Of a stretch of DNA of 64,000 bases, positions 8,962-16,875 are shown piece after piece (positions within the stretch are counted from its first letter, which is position 1; every line of letters starts with the position of its first letter). A model generated the notes under the pieces. That model was given only the letters and a program-made list of their open reading frames with translations, ran no database searches and was not told where the DNA came from. The translations under genes were made by a program, and so were the position numbers. Source of the stretch: Phycisphaerales bacterium (GTDB lineage Bacteria > Planctomycetota > Phycisphaerae > Phycisphaerales > UBA1924); the NCBI GenBank assembly GCA_029260395.1, contig JAJDDJ010000018.1:248001-312000 (forward strand). Reading direction: 5' to 3'.

Positions 8962-9666
8962 TCACCGGCCCAGCAGCCCCCACACCTCAAACTGAGCCCC
9001 GTTGTTGCCCGCATCCAGCCCCACACACCCGCTCAGCGGCTCCTCAAACACGCTCCGATGAACAAACGAAACGCCCCCATCCCCGTACAGCACGTGCACC
9101 CCGTCCCCGTGCCGAGAATCGATACGCGCACCAAGCCCAACACCATCCGCAAGCAGCGGCGCAAACCCAAGCTCGTGCAGCCGGGGCATCCGAACCGGAG
9201 CAACCGGCACCGCCGCAAACCCCCAGTCGATGAACGGGTAGCTCGCGTACCCGCCCTGCACATCAACCCCCGGTGTCCCCGGCGGCCACGGGTTCGCATC
9301 CGTGTTGTACGACTGGTCAGCCGCACGCTCAGCCGGGCAGTACAGGCTCTCACCCGTCGCCAGCAAGCCGTGCGCATAAAGCCGCCCGAACAGCACCAGC
9401 TTGTTGCTCGTCCCCGAGTGAACCATCGTGTTCCACTGCACACGCCCGCCCCGATACCCAAGCGGCAGCTGCCCATCAAAGTCGCCCGCGTACAGCGACA
9501 CCACCTGATGCGTCGAACGCAGATTCGCCTGGCACTGCACACGCCGGGCCGCGTCACGAGCCCCACCCAGCGCCGGCAGAAGTATCCCGATCAGCAGCGC
9601 GATGATCGCGATGACCACCAAGAGCTCGATCAGCGTGAAAGCGCGGGATGGGGGGTTTGTGCGCAC
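8962..9666 (-). CDS. prepilin-like (type II pseudopilin) H-X9-DG protein
   Basis: A 234-residue protein with a class III/prepilin leader: [20 protein letters not shown], cleaved before F of FTLIE with the Glu5 typical of pseudopilins. The helix then runs into [23 protein letters not shown]. Near the C-terminus [18 protein letters not shown] fits the H-X9-DG signature of a very large planctomycete prepilin-like family (with DUF1559). The start is GTG at 9666. These proteins are presumed to form or decorate type II secretion or pilus-like fibres, but their roles are undefined. No secretion genes are adjacent. Confidence 0.9.
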   Translation of the reverse strand: MRTNPPSRAFTLIELLVVIAIIALLIGILLPALGGARDAARRVQCQANLRSTHQVVSLYAGDFDGQLPLGYRGGRVQWNTMVHSGTSNKLVLFGRLYAHGLLATGESLYCPAERAADQSYNTDANPWPPGTPGVDVQGGYASYPFIDWGFAAVPVAPVRMPRLHELGFAPLLADGVGLGARIDSRHGDGVHVLYGDGGVSFVHRSVFEEPLSGCVGLDAGNNGAQFEVWGLLGR

Positions 9667-9844
9667 GGGAGGGCCTCTAGGAGAGGGTAGCGGAGGGCAG
9701 CCCTTGCGATACCGCCCAGAGCCGTGGCGGTTGGGAAGGGTTTAGCGTGCAGATGACACGGAGGTGTTGCGGGAAGGGGGGCACACGCTCAACTTGATCC
9801 GTACGGGGTCCCGGATCTGGATGCCCACAATGTGGTGCCTGTGG
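9667..9844. other. intergenic, edge of the low-GC defence locus
   Basis: 178 bases between the prepilin start and the HerA stop. GC-rich on the left, turning lower-GC at about 9800. No gene, repeat or attachment-like sequence is evident. Confidence 0.4.
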
Positions 9845-11578
9845 TCACTCTGGAACGATCATCCGCTGACATCTGAGCGAATGCACCGCACTTGCAATAT
9901 CTACCTTAGCATCTACTCGTTGCCATTCATCCCAGAATTCAATCGTCCCACTCGCGGGCTTCATTGGCGGTTCTGCAATCCTAATACGGCTCGGCAAGAG
10001 ACACGCATCGCCCACCATCACGGCTTCGCCCGTGTCCAGGATGGGCAACAAGTCAGCGAATCCGCCCAAGCTGTCCGGCAGCAATCGCCGAATCACCGCC
10101 TGATCCTCAGCATTGGTCAATCGCATCGCCACAAAGTTATTACACTGACTCAGAACCGTACGACTCACTTCAGAGGGCCGCTGGCTAATAATCACAAGCC
10201 CCACACCATACTTGCGTCCTTCTTTCGCAATTCGCCCAAAAACGCTGGTAACTGCCCCACCACTCTCATCCTCTTGCGCTCTCGCCGGAATATACAGGTG
10301 CGCTTCTTCGCAGATCAATGCAATTGGATGACGCAACTCTTTGGGTGTCCACTGCTGAACAGCAAGAACCAAGCGACATATCGTACCAATCACCATGGGA
10401 ACAAGATCAGACGGAACTTCAGAGCAGTCAATGATCTTCACACTGCCGGGTGCCATTAGCTTCGTAGCTTGCTCCGCGAGCCACTCAATTTTCGTTGAAT
10501 GCTCGGGCGCAGCATACATGAACCCTACCCGGCGATCAGCGGCCCTGCCTTTAATACGACCGACGAGACGAGTGAGCTTACCAAAATAAGGCCCCTGCTT
10601 CTCCGAATTCGCTCGGGCCCCGGACACCATCTCGGTATCAAGCTGCTCTAATCGCTCTATAAGATCAGTGAGCCGGAACGGAACCGGACTATCGAGCGTG
10701 AAATTGGCCAAGATGTCAGAATGCCCACCAGCTTCCAAGTACTCCTTTTTTAGTTCGGTCACTATCTTCGCAATTAGCATTGCCTGATTTGGAGCGTTTT
10801 GATCCGACCGATCAATTAAGAGCCCACTAAGCAACTCATAGCTCAACATCCAGTACGGCGTAAATAGAATAGATTCGCCCCCAGATTCGCCTAGATCACC
10901 ACTTCCCGCTACACGACAGTGATCAACTCCAGCAGTGACAATTTCTGAGTATTCTCCATGAAGATCGAATAAAATTCCGCTCGCAGACTTCAACAAAGAC
11001 GCCTGCCCCAGAAGAGTAGCCGTTGTCCACGATTTCCCTGATCCAGTGCTGCCCACAATGACAGCGTGGCGCTGAAAGAACCTATTGCCATCGATGAATG
11101 CGTCGGCCTGTTCATCCAGCGTGTACTTTCCGAGACACATCGACTCCTTGCCTGACGATGCGGCTCTCGACACAACCCTCATGAACTCCGATAGCTGTTC
11201 CCCTTCAATCTTGGTGCATTTAGCGTCGATCTCAGGAACAGATTCTAATGTTCGTCTGAACACACTTCGTTCGTCTCCAGTGCGCCCAATAATGGTGCCT
11301 ACCAGCGCGACACGAACGCTGTTCTCCTCCGTTCGCTGTTCTTCTCCTTCTTCGCCAAGCTCATCGCGAATCATCGCCGATCCCACCCCTGTTCGGACGA
11401 TTCGCTGGACAATTCCGACGAGATTCTGACCTGGTTTGGAACTGCGAATGGCGACAAGTCGATTGACTTGAAGTGTCCGAAGTTGATCAATGTCATCGAC
11501 TCGTATTCGAACTGTGCTTGTATCTACAGCACTGACACGACCAAAATACGATGCCTCATCGAATTGAAACTGTGTCAT
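9845..11578 (-). CDS. HerA-like ATPase of a SIR2-HerA defence operon
   Basis: A 577-residue DUF87/HerA-family ATPase. The N-terminal part is a beta-barrel-like HAS region (SYFGRVSAVDTSTVRIRVDD). Walker A is VGSTGSGKSWTTATLL (about residue 170), followed by LFDLHGEYSEIV. Walker B is ALICEEAHLYIPARAQ, and GLVIISQRPSEVSRTVLSQCNN carries the sensor and arginine-type motifs of HerA. It starts 11 bases after the stop of the SIR2 gene, so the two are cotranscribed. HerA assembles as a hexamer and in known SIR2-HerA (Nezha) systems forms a complex with SIR2. Base composition is clearly lower in GC than the flanks, indicating horizontal acquisition. Confidence 0.92.
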   Translation of the reverse strand: MTQFQFDEASYFGRVSAVDTSTVRIRVDDIDQLRTLQVNRLVAIRSSKPGQNLVGIVQRIVRTGVGSAMIRDELGEEGEEQRTEENSVRVALVGTIIGRTGDERSVFRRTLESVPEIDAKCTKIEGEQLSEFMRVVSRAASSGKESMCLGKYTLDEQADAFIDGNRFFQRHAVIVGSTGSGKSWTTATLLGQASLLKSASGILFDLHGEYSEIVTAGVDHCRVAGSGDLGESGGESILFTPYWMLSYELLSGLLIDRSDQNAPNQAMLIAKIVTELKKEYLEAGGHSDILANFTLDSPVPFRLTDLIERLEQLDTEMVSGARANSEKQGPYFGKLTRLVGRIKGRAADRRVGFMYAAPEHSTKIEWLAEQATKLMAPGSVKIIDCSEVPSDLVPMVIGTICRLVLAVQQWTPKELRHPIALICEEAHLYIPARAQEDESGGAVTSVFGRIAKEGRKYGVGLVIISQRPSEVSRTVLSQCNNFVAMRLTNAEDQAVIRRLLPDSLGGFADLLPILDTGEAVMVGDACLLPSRIRIAEPPMKPASGTIEFWDEWQRVDAKVDIASAVHSLRCQRMIVPE

Positions 11579-11588
11579 TCTTGCCTCG

Positions 11589-12617
11589 TTAGCTCAGAAA
11601 CTCGTCAACAAAATACGGCAATTCCCAAAGGGGCTTGGACACTTGCAACTCTCGCCCGCTCCCCCACGACACCTGTGCATCCCTGTCGCATTCACCTCGC
11701 TCGATGGTGACCACCTGTCCCGGTCCGCAGGACCCGACTACCGCTTGAGCCGCCGGGGTCAAATTTCGAGCCACAATGATCAGCGACATCTGGCCGCCTT
11801 GCACCAGTTCATGGATGACCGGATGAATATGTTCATCATTAAATCCATAGCCAATGCAGATCGCAGTCTTAGCGGCTCTGACCGAAGCATCTGAAGTTTG
11901 CAGAACAGTCCGAAACGGCTCTTGATGCGTTTGTTGATACTTTTCTATGCCCGGTGTAACGATCATCGGGACAAGCGATTGCGGAGGACCGACTGCACAA
12001 GAGAGCGCCTTTACTATATTATCCTGCCCCCTAAACCAGTCGATCGAACCATGAACCTTGGACAACCGCAAGCCACTTCCTCGAGATGCTTGTGGCAGCG
12101 GCACAACACTCGGCCCCATTCGGCGACGTACATACGTGCCGCGGAATCCAGTGCAGCAGTTGAATCCAGCGGATTCTGCCGCATACTCGATCAAGCAGTC
12201 ATAATTCGTCGTTACTACGTTGATCGTTCGCTCTGTCGCGTTAAAGAGGTGTGCCAGCAATCGAGTCAATGCGAGCTGTCGGCCCTTTGCAACAATATCG
12301 AGGTAGATCTTGCGATCTTCTTCAGCAATTAGCCTCTGAGTCGCACGGACGATTTGTTCCTTGAGCGAGTCAGATACAGCGGTAGCTGTGAGGGCTGACT
12401 CAAGCCCACCGTCTTTCATAGAATCACAGACTTCTCTCCAAGTCGCTTTATCACCTGTAGCGGCAACAACGTCTCGTTCAAGTGCCTCAGCCAGTTCGCC
12501 CATCCCACTCATGCCCTCGTGGACGGACAGGCCACTACCGACGACGACTAGAGGCGGCGCTGCGTGGTTCACAAGGCGTTGGATAAGCGAGGTGACCGAG
12601 TCATGGTCGGATTTCAT
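11589..12617 (-). CDS. SIR2-like NAD-consuming effector of a SIR2-HerA defence operon
   Basis: A 342-residue SIR2-fold protein. The nucleotide-binding motif is PLVVVGSGLSVHEGMSGM near residue 22. TTNYDCLIEYAAE holds the Asn-Asp pair, KVHGSIDWF the candidate catalytic His, and ICIGYGFNDEHIHPVI is the late SIR2_2 block. In characterised SIR2-HerA systems the SIR2 partner degrades NAD+ on phage infection, stopping growth. It is the first gene of the operon, directly ahead of HerA. On the minus strand TAGTCT (12623-12628) ends 5 bases before the ATG, so translation is probably leaderless as in host genes. Low GC marks it as acquired. No third gene is attached. Confidence 0.9.
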   Translation of the reverse strand: MKSDHDSVTSLIQRLVNHAAPPLVVVGSGLSVHEGMSGMGELAEALERDVVAATGDKATWREVCDSMKDGGLESALTATAVSDSLKEQIVRATQRLIAEEDRKIYLDIVAKGRQLALTRLLAHLFNATERTINVVTTNYDCLIEYAAESAGFNCCTGFRGTYVRRRMGPSVVPLPQASRGSGLRLSKVHGSIDWFRGQDNIVKALSCAVGPPQSLVPMIVTPGIEKYQQTHQEPFRTVLQTSDASVRAAKTAICIGYGFNDEHIHPVIHELVQGGQMSLIIVARNLTPAAQAVVGSCGPGQVVTIERGECDRDAQVSWGSGRELQVSKPLWELPYFVDEFLS

Positions 12618-12882
12618 GCTCTAGACTACCCAACTCCGAGGACGGACGGGGTTGGCGGTGCTTGTCTGCTAGTGATTTGTATCGTCCGAGTGGTTGATCT
12701 GCGAATCGAAAAGTGTTTACAGGCTCTTGCTATTCCCCACACCCCCGAACAACTCAGACTCTGGCGGATCGACCGGCTGCGGCAGAGTTTGCAGGCTCTT
12801 GCAGCGCCGGCGGCTGTTCAGGTGGCTCGTTTCCCCAAGTTTGTGGCAAACGCCCATCCAATGCCCCGGATTGGTGGAACGA
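12618..12882. other. intergenic upstream of the SIR2-HerA operon
   Basis: 265 bases with no gene. They hold the minus-strand -10 box TAGTCT (12623-12628) of the defence operon and a 16-base direct repeat with one mismatch, GTTTACAGGCTCTTGC (12715-12730) and GTTTGCAGGCTCTTGC (12787-12802), 72 bases apart. The repeat could be a regulatory or integration scar; no copy was found at the other edge of the island. Confidence 0.4.
12623..12628 (-). promoter_or_regulatory. -10 box of the SIR2-HerA operon
   Basis: TAGTCT on the minus strand, 5 bases from the ATG at 12617. It fits the TAnnnT leaderless pattern of the window. Confidence 0.45.
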
Positions 12883-13215
12883 CTAGCGGCCCGACATGCC
12901 GCCCAGGATCGCGGCGCTTCCAAACAGGAAGATGATCACAAACCACACGACCAGCACGGAAATGAAGTAGAACCAGACGCCGAGAGCTACAGCGAATGCC
13001 ATCTGAACGATGCCCATGGGCTGGCGGCGGTGGCGGCTGATCAACTTGTGGAGGAGGGCGTTGGACTGAGCAAGTTCGGAGGCGCATCGCTCCGTCCAGC
13101 CCACGAGAGCCTCGTTGTGCTTGACAAGCGCGAGATTGAGCTTGCGAAGGGAGGCAAGTTGGGCAGCAATTTCCTGCTCGGGGGTGATATCCGGTCCGGA
13201 TTGATCCTCGCTCAT
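12883..13215 (-). CDS. small membrane protein of unknown function
   Basis: A 110-residue protein with GAGGACC just upstream of its ATG. The first ~70 residues are helical and charged (EQEIAAQLASLRKLNLALVKHNEAL, probably coiled coil). The C-terminal third is one long or two close membrane helices (IVQMAFAVALGVWFYF, LVVWFVIIFLFGSAAI). Likely orientation is a cytoplasmic coiled coil with a C-terminal anchor. No family is recognised. Its GC matches the host, so it marks the right boundary of the acquired locus. Confidence 0.65.
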   Translation of the reverse strand: MSEDQSGPDITPEQEIAAQLASLRKLNLALVKHNEALVGWTERCASELAQSNALLHKLISRHRRQPMGIVQMAFAVALGVWFYFISVLVVWFVIIFLFGSAAILGGMSGR

Positions 13216-13301
13216 GGCATGGTCCTCTGTGCGGCGATCTGGCCGCGGCGGGTTAGGTTACCCAAAACGCGGGTTGTCGCGAAGTTGGTATTCTGAACCC
13301 C

Positions 13302-13628
13302 ATGACTAGATGGCCATTTCTCTATGAACGAACGGATGCGATGATCACCGCCAAGCGGATCATCGAGGGCAAGTCTTCCGTGCTGTACGTCACGCACGAT
13401 CCCGAGGAGGGGTACCAGTTTCTCGACGGCGGCGAGGTAACGGACGACGACGCCGCGATGGTGGCGCTGGAGGCCATGGTCAAGCTCGACCCCACCCTGA
13501 TGGAGATCAGCGTGCTCGCACCCGGCTGGGTCGCAGCCCGCGAAACCCCCGACGGCCCGTGGACCGTCTTCCCCATGGACGACGACGATGACAGCGACGA
13601 CGACGACATCGACGACCCATCCGCCTGA
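13302..13628 (+). CDS. small acidic protein of unknown function
   Basis: A 108-residue protein with the pattern AKRIIEGKSSVLYVTHD, then YQFLDGGEVTDDDAAMVALE, then LDPTLMEISVLAPGWVAARE. I recall similar small bacterial proteins built as YVTHD...QFLxG...DPxLxE...GWxAxR, but no function is assigned to them. The tail is a run of Asp/Ser (MDDDDDSDDDDIDDPS). The ATG follows TATTCT (13289-13294) by 7 bases and has no Shine-Dalgarno, so it is probably leaderless. The divergent neighbour is the small membrane protein. Confidence 0.72.
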   Translation: MTRWPFLYERTDAMITAKRIIEGKSSVLYVTHDPEEGYQFLDGGEVTDDDAAMVALEAMVKLDPTLMEISVLAPGWVAARETPDGPWTVFPMDDDDDSDDDDIDDPSA

Positions 13629-13679
13629 CTGAACAGATCCGCCTGTTCCAACCGACCCGCCCTCACGCCAGCGCTTCTC

Positions 13680-13752
13680 CCCCATTGCCCATTGCCCATT
13701 GCCCATTGCCCATTCCCCATTGCCCGTTCCCCACTGCCCGTTCCCCACTGCC
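13680..13752. repeat. heptanucleotide tandem repeat
   Basis: About ten units of CCCATTG or close variants (CCCATTC, CCCGTTC, CCCACTG), the first four almost perfect. It lies between the acidic-protein gene and the HTH-like gene. Short tandem heptamers of this kind (STRR type) are known from cyanobacterial genomes. No coding role is likely. Confidence 0.85.
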
Positions 13753-13845
13753 TACTCACCCCCGGCGCGCGCAACTTCCCGTCTCTGTCATCCATTTCTC
13801 CACTCCACTCTTCCGCTGCGCATCCCGCCGCCACACAATGCCCCC

Positions 13846-14436
13846 ATGGCAGCGGACACCATCAACCAGGCCAACACCCTGAGCGACCACGACCACGCCC
13901 TGCTGCTCGAACTCTGGCTCGAGGGCCTCTCGCCGCTCCACCTCTGCGAGCGCTTCGACCTGAGCCTCTCCAAGCTCCTCGCCTGGGCCGAGTCCCCCCG
14001 CACCCGCCGCGAGCTGGCCCTGCTCGAATCCGTCTCGCGCAAGCAGGCCGCCGACCGCGCGCCCGCCCAGCAGCGCCTCGCCCTCCGCGCCCTCGAGTCC
14101 GCCGCCGCTTCCCACGGCTGCGACCTCACCCCCGATGAACGGCTGATCAACGAATCCGCGCGCCGCGCAGCCACCACACTCCTCCGCGAACTCCGCGCGC
14201 CGACCCAACCGCGCAAGCAAACGCCCCGCCCGCGCAACCACGCGCCCCGCTCCTCCCCCGCGTTTGTGGGGCCGGGTGAGGTGGCGAGCCCCGCGAGCCG
14301 AAGGGGGGCTCGCCGTCCGTACCGCGCACACGCGCCTTCCAACGCAACGGCCCCGGCATCAACCCGCCCCACCACCCGAACCAGCCCGATCCCCCGCCGC
14401 CACGGGTACACTCGCTCCAAGGAGCAGCCCCCATGA
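13846..14436 (+). CDS. probable helix-turn-helix protein with low-complexity tail
   Basis: A reading of 196 residues. Residues 1-120 look like a real protein: DHDHALLLELWLEGLSPLHL, CERFDLSLSKLLAWAESPRT (an HTH-like pair of helices), then two long helices ending AARRAATTLLRELRA. Beyond about residue 122 it becomes Pro/Arg/Thr-rich and unlike a folded domain. It also runs through a perfect hairpin at 14283-14314, so the true C-terminus or integrity is doubtful. Its stop overlaps the next ATG as ATGA. The start at 13846 was chosen because upstream codons translate the heptamer repeat. Function unknown. Confidence 0.5.
   Translation: MAADTINQANTLSDHDHALLLELWLEGLSPLHLCERFDLSLSKLLAWAESPRTRRELALLESVSRKQAADRAPAQQRLALRALESAAASHGCDLTPDERLINESARRAATTLLRELRAPTQPRKQTPRPRNHAPRSSPAFVGPGEVASPASRRGARRPYRAHAPSNATAPASTRPTTRTSPIPRRHGYTRSKEQPP
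14283..14314. repeat. perfect inverted repeat (10-bp arms)
   Basis: GGCGAGCCCC (14283-14292) and GGGGCTCGCC (14305-14314) pair perfectly around a 12-base loop. The repeat lies inside the low-complexity 3' part of the HTH-like gene, about 120 bases ahead of the alcohol dehydrogenase. It may be a REP-like element or a terminator/attenuator; there is no T-tract. Confidence 0.65.
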
Positions 14437-15446
14437 CCACCGTCCATGCGTATGCCGCGGCGAGCCAGGGCTCGCCGCTAGAACCCTTCGAGTACGACCT
14501 GCCCGGCATCGGACCCGATGATGTGGACATCAAGGTCACGCACTGCGGCATCTGCCACTCTGATCTTTCGTGCATCAACAACGACTGGGGCATGACGCAG
14601 TACCCGATCGTGCCCGGCCACGAAGTAAGCGGCATCGTCGAAGCCGTCGGCGAGCACGTGCCCGAGGCCAAGGTCAAAGTCGGCGACCGCGTCGGCCTCG
14701 GCTGGTACTCGGCAAGCTGCATGCACTGCCAGCACTGCATGAGCGGCGACCACAACCTGTGCCCGACGAGTGAGGCCACCGTCATCGGCAGGCACGGCGG
14801 GTTCGCTGACCGCGTCCGCGCGCACTGGGGCTGGACCGTCAAGATCCCCGAGGCCATGGACCCCGCCGCGGTCGGCCCCATGCTCTGCGGCGGCATCACC
14901 GTCTTCAACCCGCTCGTGCAGCTCAACATCAAGCCCACCGACCGTGTCGGCGTGATCGGCATCGGCGGACTCGGCCACATGGCCCTGGCGCTCTACAACA
15001 AGTGGGGCTGCGAGGTGACGGCGTTTACCTCGAGCGAATCCAAGATGGAAGAAGCCAAGAAGCTCGGCGCGCACCGCTGCGTCAGCTCGGTTGATGCCGA
15101 CGCCATCGCGGGCGAGGCGGGCCGCCACAACCTGATCCTGAACACGACCAACGCGGACCTCGACTGGGACGCGTACGTGGCGGCGCTCGCGCCCAAGGGC
15201 GTGCTGCACATGGTGGGTGCCACGCCCGGACCGATCTCGCTTTCAGCGTTCCCGCTGATCGTGGGCCAGCGCTCGATGGGCGCAACCCCGATGGGCAGCC
15301 CGGCGACCACCGCCCAGATGCTCGACTTTGCGGCCCGCCACGGAGTTGCACCCGTCACCGAGCGGTACAAACTGAGCCAGGTGAACGACGCGATGGAGCA
15401 CCTCAAGGCCAACAAGGCTCGGTACCGCATCGTGCTGGAGGTCTGA
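14433..15446 (+). CDS. zinc-dependent alcohol dehydrogenase (cinnamyl-alcohol dehydrogenase type)
   Basis: A 337-residue MDR-family enzyme that interconverts alcohols and aldehydes using NAD(P)H. The catalytic zinc site is seen in CGICHSDLSC and PGHEVSGIVEAVG. The structural zinc lobe is SCMHCQHCMSGDHNLC (C-x2-C-x2-C-x7-C). The Rossmann motif is GVIGIGGLGHMALALYNKWG, followed by FTSSESKMEEAKKLGAH. This matches the YahK/cinnamyl-alcohol dehydrogenase branch. AAGGAG precedes the ATG, and a GGTACACT box lies about 25 bases upstream. The next gene (SUI1-like) follows within 4 bases, suggesting cotranscription. Confidence 0.93.
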   Translation: MTTVHAYAAASQGSPLEPFEYDLPGIGPDDVDIKVTHCGICHSDLSCINNDWGMTQYPIVPGHEVSGIVEAVGEHVPEAKVKVGDRVGLGWYSASCMHCQHCMSGDHNLCPTSEATVIGRHGGFADRVRAHWGWTVKIPEAMDPAAVGPMLCGGITVFNPLVQLNIKPTDRVGVIGIGGLGHMALALYNKWGCEVTAFTSSESKMEEAKKLGAHRCVSSVDADAIAGEAGRHNLILNTTNADLDWDAYVAALAPKGVLHMVGATPGPISLSAFPLIVGQRSMGATPMGSPATTAQMLDFAARHGVAPVTERYKLSQVNDAMEHLKANKARYRIVLEV

Positions 15447-15450
15447 AGCC

Positions 15451-15801
15451 GTGGGCCTGTTCGACGGAACGTCACTTGAACAGCCCGTCACGTGCGCGCG
15501 CTGCAGGCAGGCCATGGCCGCCTGCGAGTGCCCCCGAGATGCGCACGGCGAGGTCTGCGCGCCGAGTGATCAATCGCCGCGGGTGCGCCGCGAGAAGCGC
15601 CGCGGCAAGTGGTGCACGGTCATCGCCGATCTGGACCCCGCCGCCACCGACATGAAGGCGATGCTGAAGGCCCTGCGGACCGAACTCGGCACCGGGGGCG
15701 GCGAGAGCAACGGGGAACTTGTGCTGCAGGGCGACCACCGCGACGCGGTCGTCGATCGGCTCATTGCACTGGGCTACAAGGCCAAGGCCTCGGGCGGCTG
15801 A
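15451..15801 (+). CDS. SUI1/eIF1-like (YciH-type) protein
   Basis: A 116-residue protein starting at GTG. Residues 45-115 carry the SUI1 fold: RREKRRGKWCTVIADL (basic patch and first strand), MKAMLKALRTELGTGGGE and ELVLQGDHRDAVVDRLIALG, close to bacterial YciH. The N-terminus has a Cys cluster (CARCRQAMAACEC) that could bind zinc and is commoner in archaeal-type relatives. YciH-like proteins influence initiation-codon fidelity on the ribosome. It lies 4 bases after the alcohol dehydrogenase stop. Confidence 0.85.
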   Translation: MGLFDGTSLEQPVTCARCRQAMAACECPRDAHGEVCAPSDQSPRVRREKRRGKWCTVIADLDPAATDMKAMLKALRTELGTGGGESNGELVLQGDHRDAVVDRLIALGYKAKASGG

Positions 15802-15809
15802 GCGGCGCG

Positions 15810-16208
15810 TTACTTCTTGCCGAACATGCCGCCGAGCTTGCCGAGCACGTCGCCGACGGCTTGTCCGCCGTCTTGTCCGGTGAGGTTGCCGAGCATCGCG
15901 CTGAGGTCGCCCTGGCCTGCGAGCTTGTCCTTGAGCGGGCCGATCATGGCATCGAGGCCGGACTTGGCCTTGTCCTCTCCGCCGCCGAGCATGGAGCCGA
16001 GCGAGCCGAGATCGAGCGCGGAGGTGAGCGCTGAGAGATCGCCCTTGAGCAGGGTGTTGATGTCGAGCTTGCCTGATGCGATGGCCTGCTCGATCATGGA
16101 AATGGCTTTATCGAGGAAGCCTCCAGCTTGGGACTCGGAGGCCCCGACCTTTGAACTGATGGCCGAGATGATTTTTTTGGCGTCACCGCCGAGCAGTTCC
16201 TGAATCAT
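15810..16208 (-). CDS. small Gly/Ala-rich DUF2780-like protein
   Basis: A 132-residue helical protein: MIQELLGGDAKKIISAISSKVG, GGFLDKAISMIEQAIASGKLD, LKGDLSALTSALDLGSLGSMLG and a lysine-ended tail GGMFGKK. Repeated amphipathic helices with LxSxL patterns recall DUF2780/DUF937-type bacterial proteins, but that assignment is weak. The ATG at 16208 is preceded by GGAGA; a start 75 bases further upstream would add an unlikely leader. It is convergent with the SUI1-like gene (8 bases between stops). Confidence 0.72.
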   Translation of the reverse strand: MIQELLGGDAKKIISAISSKVGASESQAGGFLDKAISMIEQAIASGKLDINTLLKGDLSALTSALDLGSLGSMLGGGEDKAKSGLDAMIGPLKDKLAGQGDLSAMLGNLTGQDGGQAVGDVLGKLGGMFGKK

Positions 16209-16313
16209 GATCGTTCTCCGGTAGGGTGATGCCGTTGATCTCGGCGGAGCGTGCAGCGTACCGGCTTGACTCGCATGAACCAAGCCAAACTGCCCTGCTG
16301 CTATGATGAAGGT

Positions 16314-16865
16314 ATGGCACGCTCCCGCGCACGATCGTCGATTGTCTCTCGGATCATTCGCATCGCGGTGATCCTCGCTGTGGTGGCGGTTGCGAGCTAC
16401 TTTGGCGTGGACCTGCGGGGAGAGCCCTCGCCCGACGGAGTAGCGACCGCGACATCGCGCGCTCAGCCGCGATCCACTCCTACCGGGAGCAGGACTGCTT
16501 CATCGACAGCGGACCGTGCGGGCTCGCAGCAGGCCGTTGTGGAGTTGATGCAGGCCAAACAATCGGGAGAGATGGTGACGCTGGTAGCCACGGTTGTAAA
16601 GGTGCTTGCGGACGACAACGACGGCTCGCGGCACCAGCGGCTGCTGCTGGAGATCGAGACTCGCGGTGCGCCGTTTGATTCGGTGCTCGTGGCGCACAAC
16701 ATTGATTTGGCGCCTCGTGTGCCCGCAAGCGAAGGCGACGAGCTAACGGTGCGGGGGCAGTACGAGTTCAACGACCGGGGCGGTGTGCTGCACTGGACAC
16801 ACCACGACCCGAAGGGCTGGCGCGAGGGCGGCTGGATCGAACTGAATGGCGAGCGGTACGAGTGA
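16314..16865 (+). CDS. membrane-anchored DUF3465 protein
   Basis: A 183-residue protein with an N-terminal anchor (RIIRIAVILAVVAVASYFGV), a Ser/Thr-rich linker, then a C-terminal domain matching DUF3465. That domain shows LVATVVKVLADDNDGSRHQR, VLVAHNIDLAPRVP, EGDELTVRGQYEFN, LHWTHHDPKGWREGGWIE and NGERYE. The DxDGSRHQR...AHNIDLAPR...HWTHHDP signature is diagnostic. The domain is small and OB-like; its function is unknown. TATGAT (16302-16307) ends 6 bases before the ATG; GAAGG overlaps the spacer. It stands alone. Confidence 0.85.
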   Translation: MARSRARSSIVSRIIRIAVILAVVAVASYFGVDLRGEPSPDGVATATSRAQPRSTPTGSRTASSTADRAGSQQAVVELMQAKQSGEMVTLVATVVKVLADDNDGSRHQRLLLEIETRGAPFDSVLVAHNIDLAPRVPASEGDELTVRGQYEFNDRGGVLHWTHHDPKGWREGGWIELNGERYE

Positions 16866-16875
16866 GACGGAGTGC

